Shown: piece by piece, positions 14,598-23,831 of the stretch
How positions within the stretch are numbered: position 1 is the first letter of the stretch
Layout of the letters: each line of letters starts with the position of its first letter
Assembly: GCA_040398525.1 (NCBI GenBank)
Contig: JBBATY010000017.1
Coordinates: 1-64,000, forward strand
Source: VFMC01 sp040398525
GTDB lineage: Bacteria; Actinomycetota; Acidimicrobiia; Acidimicrobiales; Ilumatobacteraceae
Direction of reading: 5' to 3'
Length of the DNA stretch: 64,000 bases
Program-made: the position numbers and the translations under genes
The notes under the pieces: generated by a model
The model's input: the letters and a program-made list of their open reading frames with translations, nothing else
Database searches by the model: none
Told to the model about the DNA's origin: nothing

Positions 14598-14801
14598 ATG
14601 GCCATGACCCTTCGACTGACGGACAGCGAACAAGACGCACTGCGCGAGCGCGCTGAGGCAGAAGGCATCTCGATGCAGGAAGCGGCCCGGCGAGCCGTGC
14701 GCGAGTTCGTCGCACGCGGCCAGCATCGCGATCGTGTCTCCTCGGCAGCCGCGCTCGTGATGGACCGCCACGCCGATGCACTGCGCCGTCTCGGCGAATG
14801 A
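14598..14801 (+). CDS. CopG/RHH-type antitoxin of a Doc-like module
   Basis: 67 residues. The N-terminus MTLRLTDSEQDALRERAEAEG then ISMQEAARRAVREFVAR is a ribbon-helix-helix DNA-binding domain; the C-terminal tail (VMDRHADALRRLGE) would wrap the toxin. Either ATG (14598 or 14604) may start. The stop overlaps the toxin start by 4 bp. It should neutralise the Doc-like protein and repress the operon through the palindrome at 14573. Confidence 0.8.
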   Translation: MAMTLRLTDSEQDALRERAEAEGISMQEAARRAVREFVARGQHRDRVSSAAALVMDRHADALRRLGE

Positions 14802-15196
14802 ACGACCCGATCGAGTACCTCGACCTCGACGACCTGATCGACCTCGCCAGCGCGCTGCTCGGCGATCCGCCACCTATCCGCGACGTCGGCCTCCTCGGGT
14901 CAGCCGCAGCCAGACCTCAGGCAACCGCATTCGGCCACGACGCATACCCGGACGTGACCACGAAGGCCGCAGCACTGCTGCAATCGATCGTCAACAACCA
15001 CGCCCTCGTCGACGGCAACAAGCGCCTCGGCTGGCTCGCCACAGCGGTGTTCCTCGAACTCAATGGGTTCAACGCGTCCAAGATCTCCAACGACGACGTC
15101 TACGACCTCGTCAGCTGGATCGCCTCGACCCCCCCGCCCCTCGAGGCCATCACCACCCGACTATCACGGCTCCTCACACGTCGCCGTCGCCGTTGA
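14798..15196 (+). CDS. doc: Doc-like Fic-domain toxin
   Basis: 132 residues, the usual Doc length. The Fic motif is HALVDGNKRLGW (about residues 66-77), matching HxxxDGNKR of Doc kinases; the second region DLASALLGDPPPIRDVGLLGSA is typical of the death-on-curing family. Doc proteins phosphorylate EF-Tu and arrest translation. Together with the RHH protein this is a standard type II toxin-antitoxin pair. The downstream 134 bp (15197-15330) contain nothing I can support. Confidence 0.85.
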   Translation: MNDPIEYLDLDDLIDLASALLGDPPPIRDVGLLGSAAARPQATAFGHDAYPDVTTKAAALLQSIVNNHALVDGNKRLGWLATAVFLELNGFNASKISNDDVYDLVSWIASTPPPLEAITTRLSRLLTRRRRR

Positions 15197-15330
15197 CTTC
15201 GACGCGCCCGATCGGTAGGTCGGCGCTATGCCCCCTGAGTGTGGAAGGAGTCGAGTGCAGCAGCCGGGATGCTGAGCGTCCCGTCGTCGAGGCCCAACGT
15301 ACCGTGGAGCATTCGACGGTCGCCTCCGCG

Positions 15331-16017
15331 TCAGCGGAAGCGGTTGATGTCGCCGTGCATCACCAGCACGAACGCTTCGGCGGCGCCGGCCGGCACGTCG
15401 AGCAGTGCCGGATCCGCATCGCCCTCGGCGGCATAGATGCGCACCTCGTCCCAGGCCCGGCCGTCGCCGAGCACGGTGGCCTCGACGTCCATGTGGCTGA
15501 GCAGCGGCAGGCCGGCCACGGGCACGGCATCGGGCCCGACACCCTCGGCACGGCGCAGCACCTGCAGCAGCAGGCGCGCCGGCCGACCCTCGCCCGCAGC
15601 GTCAGTAGCGGGCCGCGGCACGCAGGCCATCACGATGGTCTCCTTCATGCCGGCGGCCTTGTGCTCGTGCTTGGCGCTGAAGTCCGGACGCTTCTGCATC
15701 TTCAGGAACTCCCACCGCGACGGGTAGTCGACGATGCCGATGCGGTCCCAGGTGGGGCTGCCGTGCGGCTGGTCGAGCACGTCGCCGTGCAGCATCACCC
15801 GGGCGCCGATGTCGGCGAGCACATCGGTGGGCGCGTAGCGGTCGTCGGCCTCCTTGCCGCTGGCCCCGCCGTCGCTGCCGTCGGCGTACTGCGCCCGCTC
15901 GTGGTAGCGCATCAGGTTGACCATCATCACCCGCCCGTCGTCGGTGCGGTCGCGCAGGCCGGCGAACCACTCGAAGTTGGGTGTGCCGTAGGGGACGGGC
16001 GACGAAGGCGTGCTCAT
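15331..16017 (-). CDS. DUF1330-like protein
   Basis: 228 residues, soluble. VMMVNLMRYHERAQYADG near the N-terminus, then IGIVDYPSRWEFLKMQKRPDF, is the pattern of DUF1330 (a ferredoxin-like dimeric alpha-beta barrel fold); a second half (LSHMDVEATVLGDGRAWDEV) may be a repeat of the fold. Function in the family is unknown. It lies 42 bp downstream of the DsbA-type gene on the same strand and is probably co-transcribed with it. Confidence 0.65.
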   Translation of the reverse strand: MSTPSSPVPYGTPNFEWFAGLRDRTDDGRVMMVNLMRYHERAQYADGSDGGASGKEADDRYAPTDVLADIGARVMLHGDVLDQPHGSPTWDRIGIVDYPSRWEFLKMQKRPDFSAKHEHKAAGMKETIVMACVPRPATDAAGEGRPARLLLQVLRRAEGVGPDAVPVAGLPLLSHMDVEATVLGDGRAWDEVRIYAAEGDADPALLDVPAGAAEAFVLVMHGDINRFR

Positions 16018-16030
16018 GGATGTGGCTCCT

Positions 16031-16075
16031 CAGGATGTGGATGATCAGGATGTGGATGATCAGGACGTCGACGAG
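16031..16075 (+). repeat. 15-bp tandem repeat across the end of the DsbA-type gene
   Basis: CAGGATGTGGATGAT occurs twice in a row (16031-16060), with a third diverged copy (CAGGACGTCGACGAG). The copies hold the stop codon of the minus-strand gene, so slippage would only change its last codons or the spacer. Confidence 0.7.
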
Positions 16076-16818
16076 TCCGACGAGGGCTGCTGCTTGGGGT
16101 CGGCGGCGCCGAAGCCGATCACCTCGCCGCGGTTGATGCTCACCCAGTCGCGCGCTTCCAGATAGGGGCGCATCGTGGCGACGATCGCCTGCTGGTGGGC
16201 GCGATTCTTGGGGCGTTGCAGCTCGAACAGGTGGGGGAACTCGAGCCAGGCGGTGACGGCGTGCCACAGTCGAACGGCGGCGTCGCCCGTGGGTGGGTCG
16301 ATGAGCACGGGGCCGAACAGGCACTGCTCGTCGCCACCGTCGGCGGAGGGGAAGAACAGTGTCGGCACGCCGTAGCCGCCGGCCGCGATCACCTTGTCGT
16401 GCTCGGCGCGCACCTCGTCGTGCGTGGTCGGGTCGGCGATCGCCTGATCGACCAGTGCCGGGTCGAGGCCCAGTTCGCCCAGCAGGTGGCGGGCGACGGC
16501 CGGTTCGTGCGGCTTGTGGCCGTCGACGTGCAGTGCCCGGCCGGCCCGCGCGTACCACGCGTCGAGCAGGGCCATGTCGGTGCGCCGCAGCAGCGCGCCG
16601 ACGCGCATCATGCTCCAGCCGTACGACCACTCGCGCTCCCACGGGTGCTTCTTGCCCTCCACCCGGTTGACCTCTTCGAGACTGAAGAACCGCCAGTTCA
16701 CGGTGAGGCCCAGCTGGTCGCGCACGTCGCGCAGCCACAGCGACGTCTGGTAGGCGTAGGGGCACATGATGTCGAGGTGGAACTCGACCGTGGTCGGCGC
16801 AGCAGGTGCGGTGCTCAT
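16060..16818 (-). CDS. DsbA-family thioredoxin-fold oxidoreductase / isomerase-like protein
   Basis: 252 residues from the ATG at 16818. The N-terminal strand EFHLDIMCPYAYQTSLWL places the sequence CPYA at the redox position, so the second Cys of CxxC is missing, as in the FrnE and 2-hydroxychromene-2-carboxylate isomerase branches. The helical insert has EEVNRVEGKKHPWEREW; the cis-Pro region is YGVPTLFF. It is cytosolic. The 4-bp overlap with the GST-like gene suggests a joint function, perhaps thiol- or mycothiol-linked transformation in the same pathway as the divergent monooxygenase. Confidence 0.8.
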   Translation of the reverse strand: MSTAPAAPTTVEFHLDIMCPYAYQTSLWLRDVRDQLGLTVNWRFFSLEEVNRVEGKKHPWEREWSYGWSMMRVGALLRRTDMALLDAWYARAGRALHVDGHKPHEPAVARHLLGELGLDPALVDQAIADPTTHDEVRAEHDKVIAAGGYGVPTLFFPSADGGDEQCLFGPVLIDPPTGDAAVRLWHAVTAWLEFPHLFELQRPKNRAHQQAIVATMRPYLEARDWVSINRGEVIGFGAADPKQQPSSDSSTS

Positions 16819-17855
16819 CCGAAGAGCCTCTCGCACCCTGACCCGGCGAGCAACCGGTCGACGTCGGCCCGATCGACCGGTGCAAGCGCGGCGTAGTGGT
16901 CGCGCAGCCAGCCGAGGCACTTGTGCTGGTAGGTGAACGTGCCCTGCCGGTAGGGGTGGCCGTCGATCTCGACCTCGACGGTGTCGTCGCCACGGTCGAT
17001 CGCCGCGGCGTTGGCCAGCATGAACGGCACGTAGGTGCGGCCCATCTCGGCGAACAGCGCGGTGGTGGCCTCGGGCAGGTCGTCGCGGCCGCACCAACCG
17101 ACCTGCTCGTCGTCGACGGGCAGACCCGACAGATCGTCGACCCGGTCGACCCAGTTCACCGTGCGCGCCGAACGCTCGACGGCGATCCGCGCCGACACCG
17201 GATCCCACTGCACCAGTTGGCGCAACTGGCCGTACAGGCCCATGTCGGCGCGCCCCGGGCGCTGGCCGAACACGAACGGCTGCACGTGCCAGATCGCGTC
17301 GAGCAGGTCGAGCAGGCGCTCGTACGACGCCTCGACCACCGGGCGGTTCTCGTCGGTGCAGCCCACCAGCGCGCGCCGGCCGATCTGGCGGTCGGCGATG
17401 AACGTCTGTGCTCGCTCCCAGCGCCAGTCCGGCTGCTGGAGGTCGTGGTCGAGGGGCAGCAGGCGCCGGGCCTTGTCGATGGCCTCCTGGTAGTACCAGC
17501 GGTAGTGGAACATCGCCTTGGTGAGCCACTCGTCGGCGTAGTCCTCGACGAGCCGGTCGAGGAACGCCACGACCGGGTCGGTGGGGGTGAGGCTGCGGGC
17601 CGTCGCCATCGTCTCGAGCCGGTCGATGAGCGGGCTCGAGTCGATCATCGCCTCGGTGTAGGCGCCGTCGGCGTCGGGGAAGGCGATCACCGGGATCAGC
17701 CGCACGGGCACCGGTGGCAGGTCGTCGAGCGCCGAGTCGCGCAGCACCCAGGTGAACGGGATGCGCCGGTAGCGCAGCACGGCGCGCACCTTCACCGAAT
17801 ACGGCGAGCCGTAGGCGCCGCCCAGCTTCAGGGGATGAGTGATCACTTCTGGCAC
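16815..17855 (-). CDS. GST-like protein (N-terminal thioredoxin-fold domain)
   Basis: 346 residues, starting at a GTG inside an inverted repeat. HPLKLGGAYGSPYSVKVRAV is a glutathione-S-transferase-type N-terminal domain (SPYSxKVR), followed by RLIPVIAFPDADGAYTEAMIDSS, the substrate-loop Pro and Ser region. The C-terminal part is an all-helical domain larger than in classical GSTs. Actinobacteria usually lack glutathione, so the thiol used is unclear. It precedes the DsbA-type gene and is divergent from the monooxygenase. Confidence 0.75.
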   Translation of the reverse strand: MPEVITHPLKLGGAYGSPYSVKVRAVLRYRRIPFTWVLRDSALDDLPPVPVRLIPVIAFPDADGAYTEAMIDSSPLIDRLETMATARSLTPTDPVVAFLDRLVEDYADEWLTKAMFHYRWYYQEAIDKARRLLPLDHDLQQPDWRWERAQTFIADRQIGRRALVGCTDENRPVVEASYERLLDLLDAIWHVQPFVFGQRPGRADMGLYGQLRQLVQWDPVSARIAVERSARTVNWVDRVDDLSGLPVDDEQVGWCGRDDLPEATTALFAEMGRTYVPFMLANAAAIDRGDDTVEVEIDGHPYRQGTFTYQHKCLGWLRDHYAALAPVDRADVDRLLAGSGCERLFG

Positions 17856-17871
17856 AGTAACAGACAGAAGT
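17846..17871. promoter_or_regulatory. Inverted repeat over the start of the GST-like gene (operator candidate)
   Basis: ACTTCTG, 12 bases, CAGAAGT: perfect 7-bp arms covering the GTG start at 17855. It lies in the 137-bp region between two divergent gene groups. A TetR-type repressor of the cluster would fit; no regulator gene is adjacent. Confidence 0.4.
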
Positions 17872-17992
17872 TTCGGCTCGCGACGGCGGGCCGTGCGTGC
17901 CTACGGTGGGACGTGAAGGACAGCTGCCGCTGTCCGGCCGCCCACCTCCCGAGCGGCGGCCATCCGATCCGTCACCACCTGAGGAGTCGACC

Positions 17993-19954
17993 ATGACGAT
18001 CACCGTGTCGGAGTCGCCGAGCCCGTTCGTGCGCGGCGTCGAGCCGATCACCGCGAGCGACGACGAGATCCGTGCTGCGCTCGCCGATGCCGTGCTGCCC
18101 CCGTTGCTGCCGGCGCTCGCGTACCTCACCGGCGACCTGGCCCTGCTGCGGCCCGAGCTGCGCATCGACCCGCTGATGATCGGCATGCCCCAGGGCGGCC
18201 TGACCGACGACCAGCAGGCCGCCATCCGCGACCTGGCCCTCGAGGTGCTGTGCCGCTACCGCGACGCCGGGTGTGTGCCGGCCTCGGCGCCGAGCGACAC
18301 CGACCTGCAGCAGATCCTCGAGTACACCGTCGGCCTCACCGAGGGCATGGCCGCCTACCTGCCGCTGCTCGAGGAGGAGCTCGCCTATCGCGGCGAGGAC
18401 CGCCGCGCGCCGGGGTGGGCCCTGGCCGAGGTCGCCCCCGGCGTCGACGTGTCGGTGGCCATCATCGGCAGCGGCATGTCGGGCATCCTCGCCGCGCACC
18501 GCCTGCAGCAGGCCGGTATCGCCTACACCATCCTCGACAAGAACCCCTCGGTCGGCGGCACCTGGCACGAGGCCGCCTACCCCGGTTGCCGCGTCGACAA
18601 CCCGAACCACAACTACAGCTACAGCTTCGCCCAGCGTCACGACTGGCCCTTCCACTACTCGCCCCAGCCGGTGCTCGAGCAGTACTTCCGCGAGTGCGCC
18701 GAGCACTTCGGGGTCACGCCACACGTGCGCAGTGGCTGCACCGTCGACTCCGCCGTGTGGGACGACACCGAGCGCCTGTGGACCGTCGCCTACCACGACA
18801 CCGACGGCACCCGTCACGAGCTGCGCGCCAACGCCGTGATCAGCGCCGTCGGGCAGCTGAACCGGCCGCTGTGGCCGTCGATCGACGGCATCACCGACTT
18901 CCAGGGGGAGTACTTCCACTCCGCCGAATGGCGCCACGACCTCGACCTCACCGGCAAGCGGGTGGTCGTCATCGGCACCGGTGCCTCGGCGCTGCAGTTC
19001 ATCCCCGAGGTGGCCGCCGCCGCCGACCATGTCACCGTGCTCCAGCGCACCCCACCGTGGATCGCGCCCAGCCCGGACTACCACGAGCGGGTGGCCAGCG
19101 GCCTGCAGTGGCTGTACCGCCACGTGCCCACCTACAGCGAGCTCACCCGCTTCGCGATCTTCTGGCGGATGGGCGACGGTGCGCTCGAAGGTGTGCGCGT
19201 CGACCCGAACTGGCAGGGCGACGGATCGTCGGTGAGCGAGCTCAGCGAGATGGGCAAGCAGGTGCTGCTGATGTACTACCAGGAGCAGTTCGGCGACCGT
19301 CCGGACCTGCTGACGAAGGTGGTGCCGAACTACCCGCCGGGCGCGAAGCGCGCCGTGCGCGACAACGGCATCTGGGCGCGCACACTGAAGCGTCCCAACG
19401 TCGAGCTGGTCACCGACCCGATCGGCCACATCGACGCCGCCGGCATCACGATGGCCGACGGCACCCACCACGACGCCGACGTGATCATCTACGGCACGGG
19501 CTACCAGGCGTCGAACTTCCTCACGCCGATGCGCGTGACCGGCCGCGACGGCCGCGACCTGCACCAGCAGTGGGACGGCGACGCCCGCGCATACCTCGGT
19601 GTGGCCGTGCCCGGCTTCCCCAACCTGTTCCTGCTCTACGGCCCGAACACCAACATCGTCATCAACGGCAGCATCATCTACTTCAGCGAGTGCGGGGTGC
19701 GCTACATCCTCGGCCTGCTGCGGCTGATGCTCGAGCGCGGCGCCCGGGCCGTGGAGGTGCGCGCCGACGTGCACGACGCGTTCAACGAAGCCGTCGACGC
19801 CGAGAACCGGCGGATGGCCTGGGGCTGGAGCCCGGTGAACAGCTGGTACAAGAACGCCAAGGGCCGGGTGGCGCAGAACTGGCCGTTCACCCTGCTCGAG
19901 TACTGGCAGCGCACCCGCCAGCCGAACCCCGACGACGTCGAGCTGTTGGCCTGA
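17993..19954 (+). CDS. Baeyer-Villiger-type flavin monooxygenase
   Basis: 653 residues from the ATG at 17993 (GAGGAG site 8 bp before). An N-terminal extension of about 150 residues precedes the FAD Rossmann motif VAIIGSGMSG. The sequence NPSVGGTWHEAAYPGCRVDN is typical of Baeyer-Villiger enzymes, and FQGEYFHSAEW matches the FxGxxxHxxxW fingerprint exactly. A second Rossmann motif, VVVIGTGASALQ, binds NADPH; the ATG-like motif is GTGYQASNFL. Members oxidise ketones to esters or lactones, often steroids or cyclic ketones. The N-terminal extension places it with the large-ketone branch. The divergent DsbA/GST/DUF1330 genes may belong to the same pathway. Confidence 0.92.
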   Translation: MTITVSESPSPFVRGVEPITASDDEIRAALADAVLPPLLPALAYLTGDLALLRPELRIDPLMIGMPQGGLTDDQQAAIRDLALEVLCRYRDAGCVPASAPSDTDLQQILEYTVGLTEGMAAYLPLLEEELAYRGEDRRAPGWALAEVAPGVDVSVAIIGSGMSGILAAHRLQQAGIAYTILDKNPSVGGTWHEAAYPGCRVDNPNHNYSYSFAQRHDWPFHYSPQPVLEQYFRECAEHFGVTPHVRSGCTVDSAVWDDTERLWTVAYHDTDGTRHELRANAVISAVGQLNRPLWPSIDGITDFQGEYFHSAEWRHDLDLTGKRVVVIGTGASALQFIPEVAAAADHVTVLQRTPPWIAPSPDYHERVASGLQWLYRHVPTYSELTRFAIFWRMGDGALEGVRVDPNWQGDGSSVSELSEMGKQVLLMYYQEQFGDRPDLLTKVVPNYPPGAKRAVRDNGIWARTLKRPNVELVTDPIGHIDAAGITMADGTHHDADVIIYGTGYQASNFLTPMRVTGRDGRDLHQQWDGDARAYLGVAVPGFPNLFLLYGPNTNIVINGSIIYFSECGVRYILGLLRLMLERGARAVEVRADVHDAFNEAVDAENRRMAWGWSPVNSWYKNAKGRVAQNWPFTLLEYWQRTRQPNPDDVELLA

Positions 19955-20024
19955 CGCCCCGGCCCGAATGGGCCCGATCCCGTGTGCGGAGGATCCGCGG
20001 GCGACGGCAGACTGGTCGCCGCCC

Positions 20025-23000
20025 ATGAGCGACCCCGCCCCGCCCGTCGCCCCGGCGGTCGCCGACCCGGCGACCGACCCGGACACCCCGGCCGCCCGCC
20101 GTGCCGCGGCGGCCGAGTCGATGCGCGCACGCGAGGCGTTCGCCACACCCGAGTCGCTGCCCATCGCCACCCTGCGCGACGAGTTGCTCGCCACCATCCG
20201 CGACCACCAGGTGGTGGTGGTGGCCGGCGAGACCGGCTCGGGCAAGAGCACCCAGCTGCCCAAGCTGTGCCTCGAGCTGGGGCGCGGCGTGCACGGCCTG
20301 ATCGGCCACACCCAGCCCAGGCGCGTGGCGGCGCGCACCATCGCCGAGCGGGTCGCCGACGAGCTCGGCACCACCATCGGCGAGCACGTCGGCTACACGG
20401 TGCGCTTCACCGACAAGGTCGGGCCCCACACGCTCGTGAAGGTGATGACCGACGGCATCCTGCTGGCCGAGGTCCAGCGCGACCGGATGCTGCGCCGCTA
20501 CGACACGATCATCATCGACGAGGCCCACGAACGCAGCCTGAACGTCGACTTCCTGCTCGGCTACCTGAAGCAGTTGCTGCCGAAGCGTCCGGACCTGAAG
20601 GTGATCGTCACCTCGGCCACCATCGACACCGAGCGGTTCAGCGCGCACTTCGACGGCGCACCCGTGGTCGAGGTGAGTGGCCGCGGCTACCCGGTGGAGC
20701 TGCGCTACCGCCCGCTCGACACCGAGACCGACCAGGTGCAGGGCATCTGCGACGCGGTCGACGAGCTGTCGGCCGAAGGCCCCGGCGACATCCTCGTGTT
20801 CCTCTCGGGCGAGCGCGAGATCCACGACGCGGCGGACGCCTTGCGCCGCGCCGACCTGCGCCACACCGAAGTGCTGCCCCTCTACGCCCGGCTCAGCTCG
20901 GCCGAGCAGCACCGCATCTTCCAACCGCACACCGGCCGCCGGGTGGTGCTGAGCACCAACGTCGCCGAGACCTCGCTCACCGTCCCCGGGGTGCGCTACG
21001 TGATCGACACCGGTGTGGCGCGCATCTCGCGCTACAGCCACCGCCTGAAGGTGCAGCGCCTGCCGATCGAACCGATCTCGCAGGCGTCGTCGAACCAGCG
21101 TGCGGGCCGCTGCGGCCGCGTGGCGCCGGGCATCTGCATCCGACTGTTCGACGAAGACGACTTCGCCGAGCGGCCCGCGTTCACCGAGCCGGAGATCCTG
21201 CGTACCAACCTCGCCTCGGTGATCCTGCAGATGACTGCGCTCGGTCTGGGCGACGTGGGGGCGTTCCCGTTCGTCGAGCCGCCCGACCGGCGCGCCGTGC
21301 GCGACGGCTACGCGCTGCTCGACGAGCTCGGCGCGCTGCAGCCCACCGACGGCCCGATCGATGCTCGCCGCCGGCTCACCTCGGTGGGCAAGCGGCTGGC
21401 CCGGCTGCCCATCGACCCGCGGCTCGGGCGGATGGTGCTCGAGGCCGACCGCCTCGGCTGTGTGCACGACGTGCTCGTCATCGCCACGGCCCTGTCGATC
21501 CAGGACCCACGCGAGCGGCCGGCCGAGGCCCGCCAGGCCGCCGACGAGATGCACCGCCGCTTCCACGTGCCCGGCAGCGACTTCCTGGCCTGGGTGAAGC
21601 TGTGGGAGCACCTGCGCAGCGAGCAGCAGCGGCTCTCGTCGAACCAGTTCCGCCGGCTGTGCCGGGCCGAGCACCTGAACTACCTGCGCGTGCGCGAATG
21701 GCAGGACCTGTTCAGCCAGGTGCGCCAGGTGGCCGGCGAGCTGGGCATCCGCGGCGGCGCCCACGGTGCCCACCCCGACAAGGTGCACCAGGCCTTGCTC
21801 GCCGGGCTGCTGTCGCACCTCGGCATGCGCGACGGCACCACGCGCGACTTCCGCGGCGCCCGCGGGTCGCGCTTCTCGATCGGTGCCGGCTCGGCGCTCG
21901 CCGCGAAGCCGCCCCGCTGGGTGATGGCCGCCGAACTGGTCGAGACCAACCGCCTGTGGGCGCGCAGCGTGGCCGCCATCCAGCCCGAATGGGCCGAACG
22001 CCTCGGCGGCGCGCTCGTGCGCTACACCTACGAAGACCCGGTGTGGGAGGCGCGCAACGGCCGGGCCACGGTCATCGAGCGGGCCACCCTCTACGGCCTG
22101 CCGGTGGTGAGCGGCCGCACGATCGGCCTCGACCGCCTCGACCCCGAGCTGGCCCGCGAGCTGTTCATCCGCCACGCCCTGGTCGAGGGCGACTGGGAGA
22201 CGCATCTCACGCTCGTCGCCGAGAACCGCGCCGTGCTCGACGAGCTGCGCTCGGTGGGCGACCGGGTGCGCCGCTTCGACCTCGTCGACGACGAGGCGCT
22301 GTTCACCTTCTACGACCGCCGGGTGGGAGCCGACGTCGTGTCCGGTCGGCACTTCGAGCGCTGGTGGAACAGCACACGTGGCACCCAGCCCGAGCTGATG
22401 CGCGTCACGGCCGCCGACCTGCTCGGCGACGCTGCCGGCGACGAGGTCACCGAGGAGTTCCCCGACACCTGGCACTACGACGGCATCGACCTGGGCCTCA
22501 CCTACCGCTACGAGCCGGGCGCCTCCGACGACGGCGCCACGGTGCACGTGCCGCTCACCGTGCTCAACCGGGTGGGCCCCGAGGGCTTCGACTGGAACGT
22601 GCCCGGCCTGCGCGAAGAGCTGGTGGGCTCGCTGTGCCGCACCCTGCCGGTCGAGCTCCGTCGGCTGATGGTGCCCGCAGCCGAGACGGTGCGCGCCGTG
22701 TGCGGCCGGCTCGACCCCGACCACGGCACGCTGGTGGCCGCACTGGCGCGGGCGCTCACCGAACGGCTCGGCGAGCGCGTGGCCCCGTCGCTGTTCGACG
22801 GGGCGCGGGTGCCCGAGCACCTGCGGATGACCTTCGCGGTCGACGACGACCAGGGTCGTTGCGTGGCGCGTGGCAAGGACCTCGTTGCGCTCCAGCGCGA
22901 GCTCGCGCCTCGTCTGCGGGCGGCGATCGCGGCAGCGGTGCCGCTGACCGAGCGCACCGGCATCACCGCATGGGACGTGGGTGCGGTGCCGCAGGTGGTG

Positions 23001-23831
23001 CGCGCCGAACGCAACGGCCACACCGTGGTGGGCTATCCGGCGTTGCTCGACGACGGCGACAGTGTGTCGCTGCGGGTGTTCACCGGGCCGGACGTGCAGC
23101 AGCGGGTGATGCGCGCCGGTGTGCGCCGGCTGCTGCTGCTCGGTGGGCCTGTCGCCCGCAAGCAGGTGGTGGCGGCACTGTCGACCGAACAGCGCCTGTC
23201 GGTGGCCCGCAGCGCGCGTGTCGAGCTCGACGAGCTGGTCGACGACAGCATCGTGGCGGCGGTGGACGAGGTGATCGCGGCCGAGCTCGACGCCGGGCGC
23301 GGCCTGCCGTGGGACGCAGCCGGTTTCGCCGGGTTGCAGGCCGCGGTGCGGGCCGCGGCCGGGTCGACCGCGGTCGCCGCCGTGCGCGCCGCTGCCGACG
23401 TGCTCGTCGCCGCGGCCGACGTCGAGCGCCGGCTCGACCGGCTCGGCGCCCCGGCCCTTGCGGCCAGCGTCGACGACGCCCGCCACCACCTGCACCGCCT
23501 GGTGCAGCGCCGCCTGGTCGTCACCGCCGGTGTGCGTCGCCTGCCCGAGGTGGTGCGCTACGTGCGCGGCATCGAACGACGCCTCGACAAGCTGGCCGAC
23601 GCGCCGCAGAAGGACCTGCAGCGGATGCGCACCGTCGGCGCGCTCGAGGCGCAGTACCGCGAGCTGCTCGGCCGCTATCGCACCGGGCCGGTGCCCGCCG
23701 AGGTGGTCGAGCTCGGTTGGCAGCTCGAGGAGCTGCGCGTCGCCGAGTTCGCCCAGACGCTCGGCGTGAAGGGCTCGGTGAGCGTGCAGCGCATCGCCCG
23801 GCAGCTGGCCGTGCTCAGTCGAGGCGGGTGA
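20025..23831 (+). CDS. hrpA: ATP-dependent RNA helicase HrpA
   Basis: 1,268 residues, typical for HrpA. DEAH helicase motifs: GETGSGKSTQLPK (motif I, about residue 68), TQPRRVAART (Ia), DEAHERSLN (II), TSATID (III), LSGEREI, TNVAETSLTVPGVRYVIDTG (V) and QRAGRCGRVAPG (VI). After the helicase come the HA2 and OB-fold domains and a long C-terminal DUF3418 region, which separates HrpA from HrpB. The ATG at 20025 is preferred over the upstream start because the latter would add low-complexity sequence. Role: RNA remodelling, probably at ribosomes or mRNA. It converges with, and overlaps by 17 bp, the threonine dehydratase gene. Confidence 0.95.
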   Translation: MSDPAPPVAPAVADPATDPDTPAARRAAAAESMRAREAFATPESLPIATLRDELLATIRDHQVVVVAGETGSGKSTQLPKLCLELGRGVHGLIGHTQPRRVAARTIAERVADELGTTIGEHVGYTVRFTDKVGPHTLVKVMTDGILLAEVQRDRMLRRYDTIIIDEAHERSLNVDFLLGYLKQLLPKRPDLKVIVTSATIDTERFSAHFDGAPVVEVSGRGYPVELRYRPLDTETDQVQGICDAVDELSAEGPGDILVFLSGEREIHDAADALRRADLRHTEVLPLYARLSSAEQHRIFQPHTGRRVVLSTNVAETSLTVPGVRYVIDTGVARISRYSHRLKVQRLPIEPISQASSNQRAGRCGRVAPGICIRLFDEDDFAERPAFTEPEILRTNLASVILQMTALGLGDVGAFPFVEPPDRRAVRDGYALLDELGALQPTDGPIDARRRLTSVGKRLARLPIDPRLGRMVLEADRLGCVHDVLVIATALSIQDPRERPAEARQAADEMHRRFHVPGSDFLAWVKLWEHLRSEQQRLSSNQFRRLCRAEHLNYLRVREWQDLFSQVRQVAGELGIRGGAHGAHPDKVHQALLAGLLSHLGMRDGTTRDFRGARGSRFSIGAGSALAAKPPRWVMAAELVETNRLWARSVAAIQPEWAERLGGALVRYTYEDPVWEARNGRATVIERATLYGLPVVSGRTIGLDRLDPELARELFIRHALVEGDWETHLTLVAENRAVLDELRSVGDRVRRFDLVDDEALFTFYDRRVGADVVSGRHFERWWNSTRGTQPELMRVTAADLLGDAAGDEVTEEFPDTWHYDGIDLGLTYRYEPGASDDGATVHVPLTVLNRVGPEGFDWNVPGLREELVGSLCRTLPVELRRLMVPAAETVRAVCGRLDPDHGTLVAALARALTERLGERVAPSLFDGARVPEHLRMTFAVDDDQGRCVARGKDLVALQRELAPRLRAAIAAAVPLTERTGITAWDVGAVPQVVRAERNGHTVVGYPALLDDGDSVSLRVFTGPDVQQRVMRAGVRRLLLLGGPVARKQVVAALSTEQRLSVARSARVELDELVDDSIVAAVDEVIAAELDAGRGLPWDAAGFAGLQAAVRAAAGSTAVAAVRAAADVLVAAADVERRLDRLGAPALAASVDDARHHLHRLVQRRLVVTAGVRRLPEVVRYVRGIERRLDKLADAPQKDLQRMRTVGALEAQYRELLGRYRTGPVPAEVVELGWQLEELRVAEFAQTLGVKGSVSVQRIARQLAVLSRGG

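Noticed and set aside
15197..15330. Possible gene between doc and the DUF1330 gene
   Set aside because: Only very short frames without start signals or similarity.
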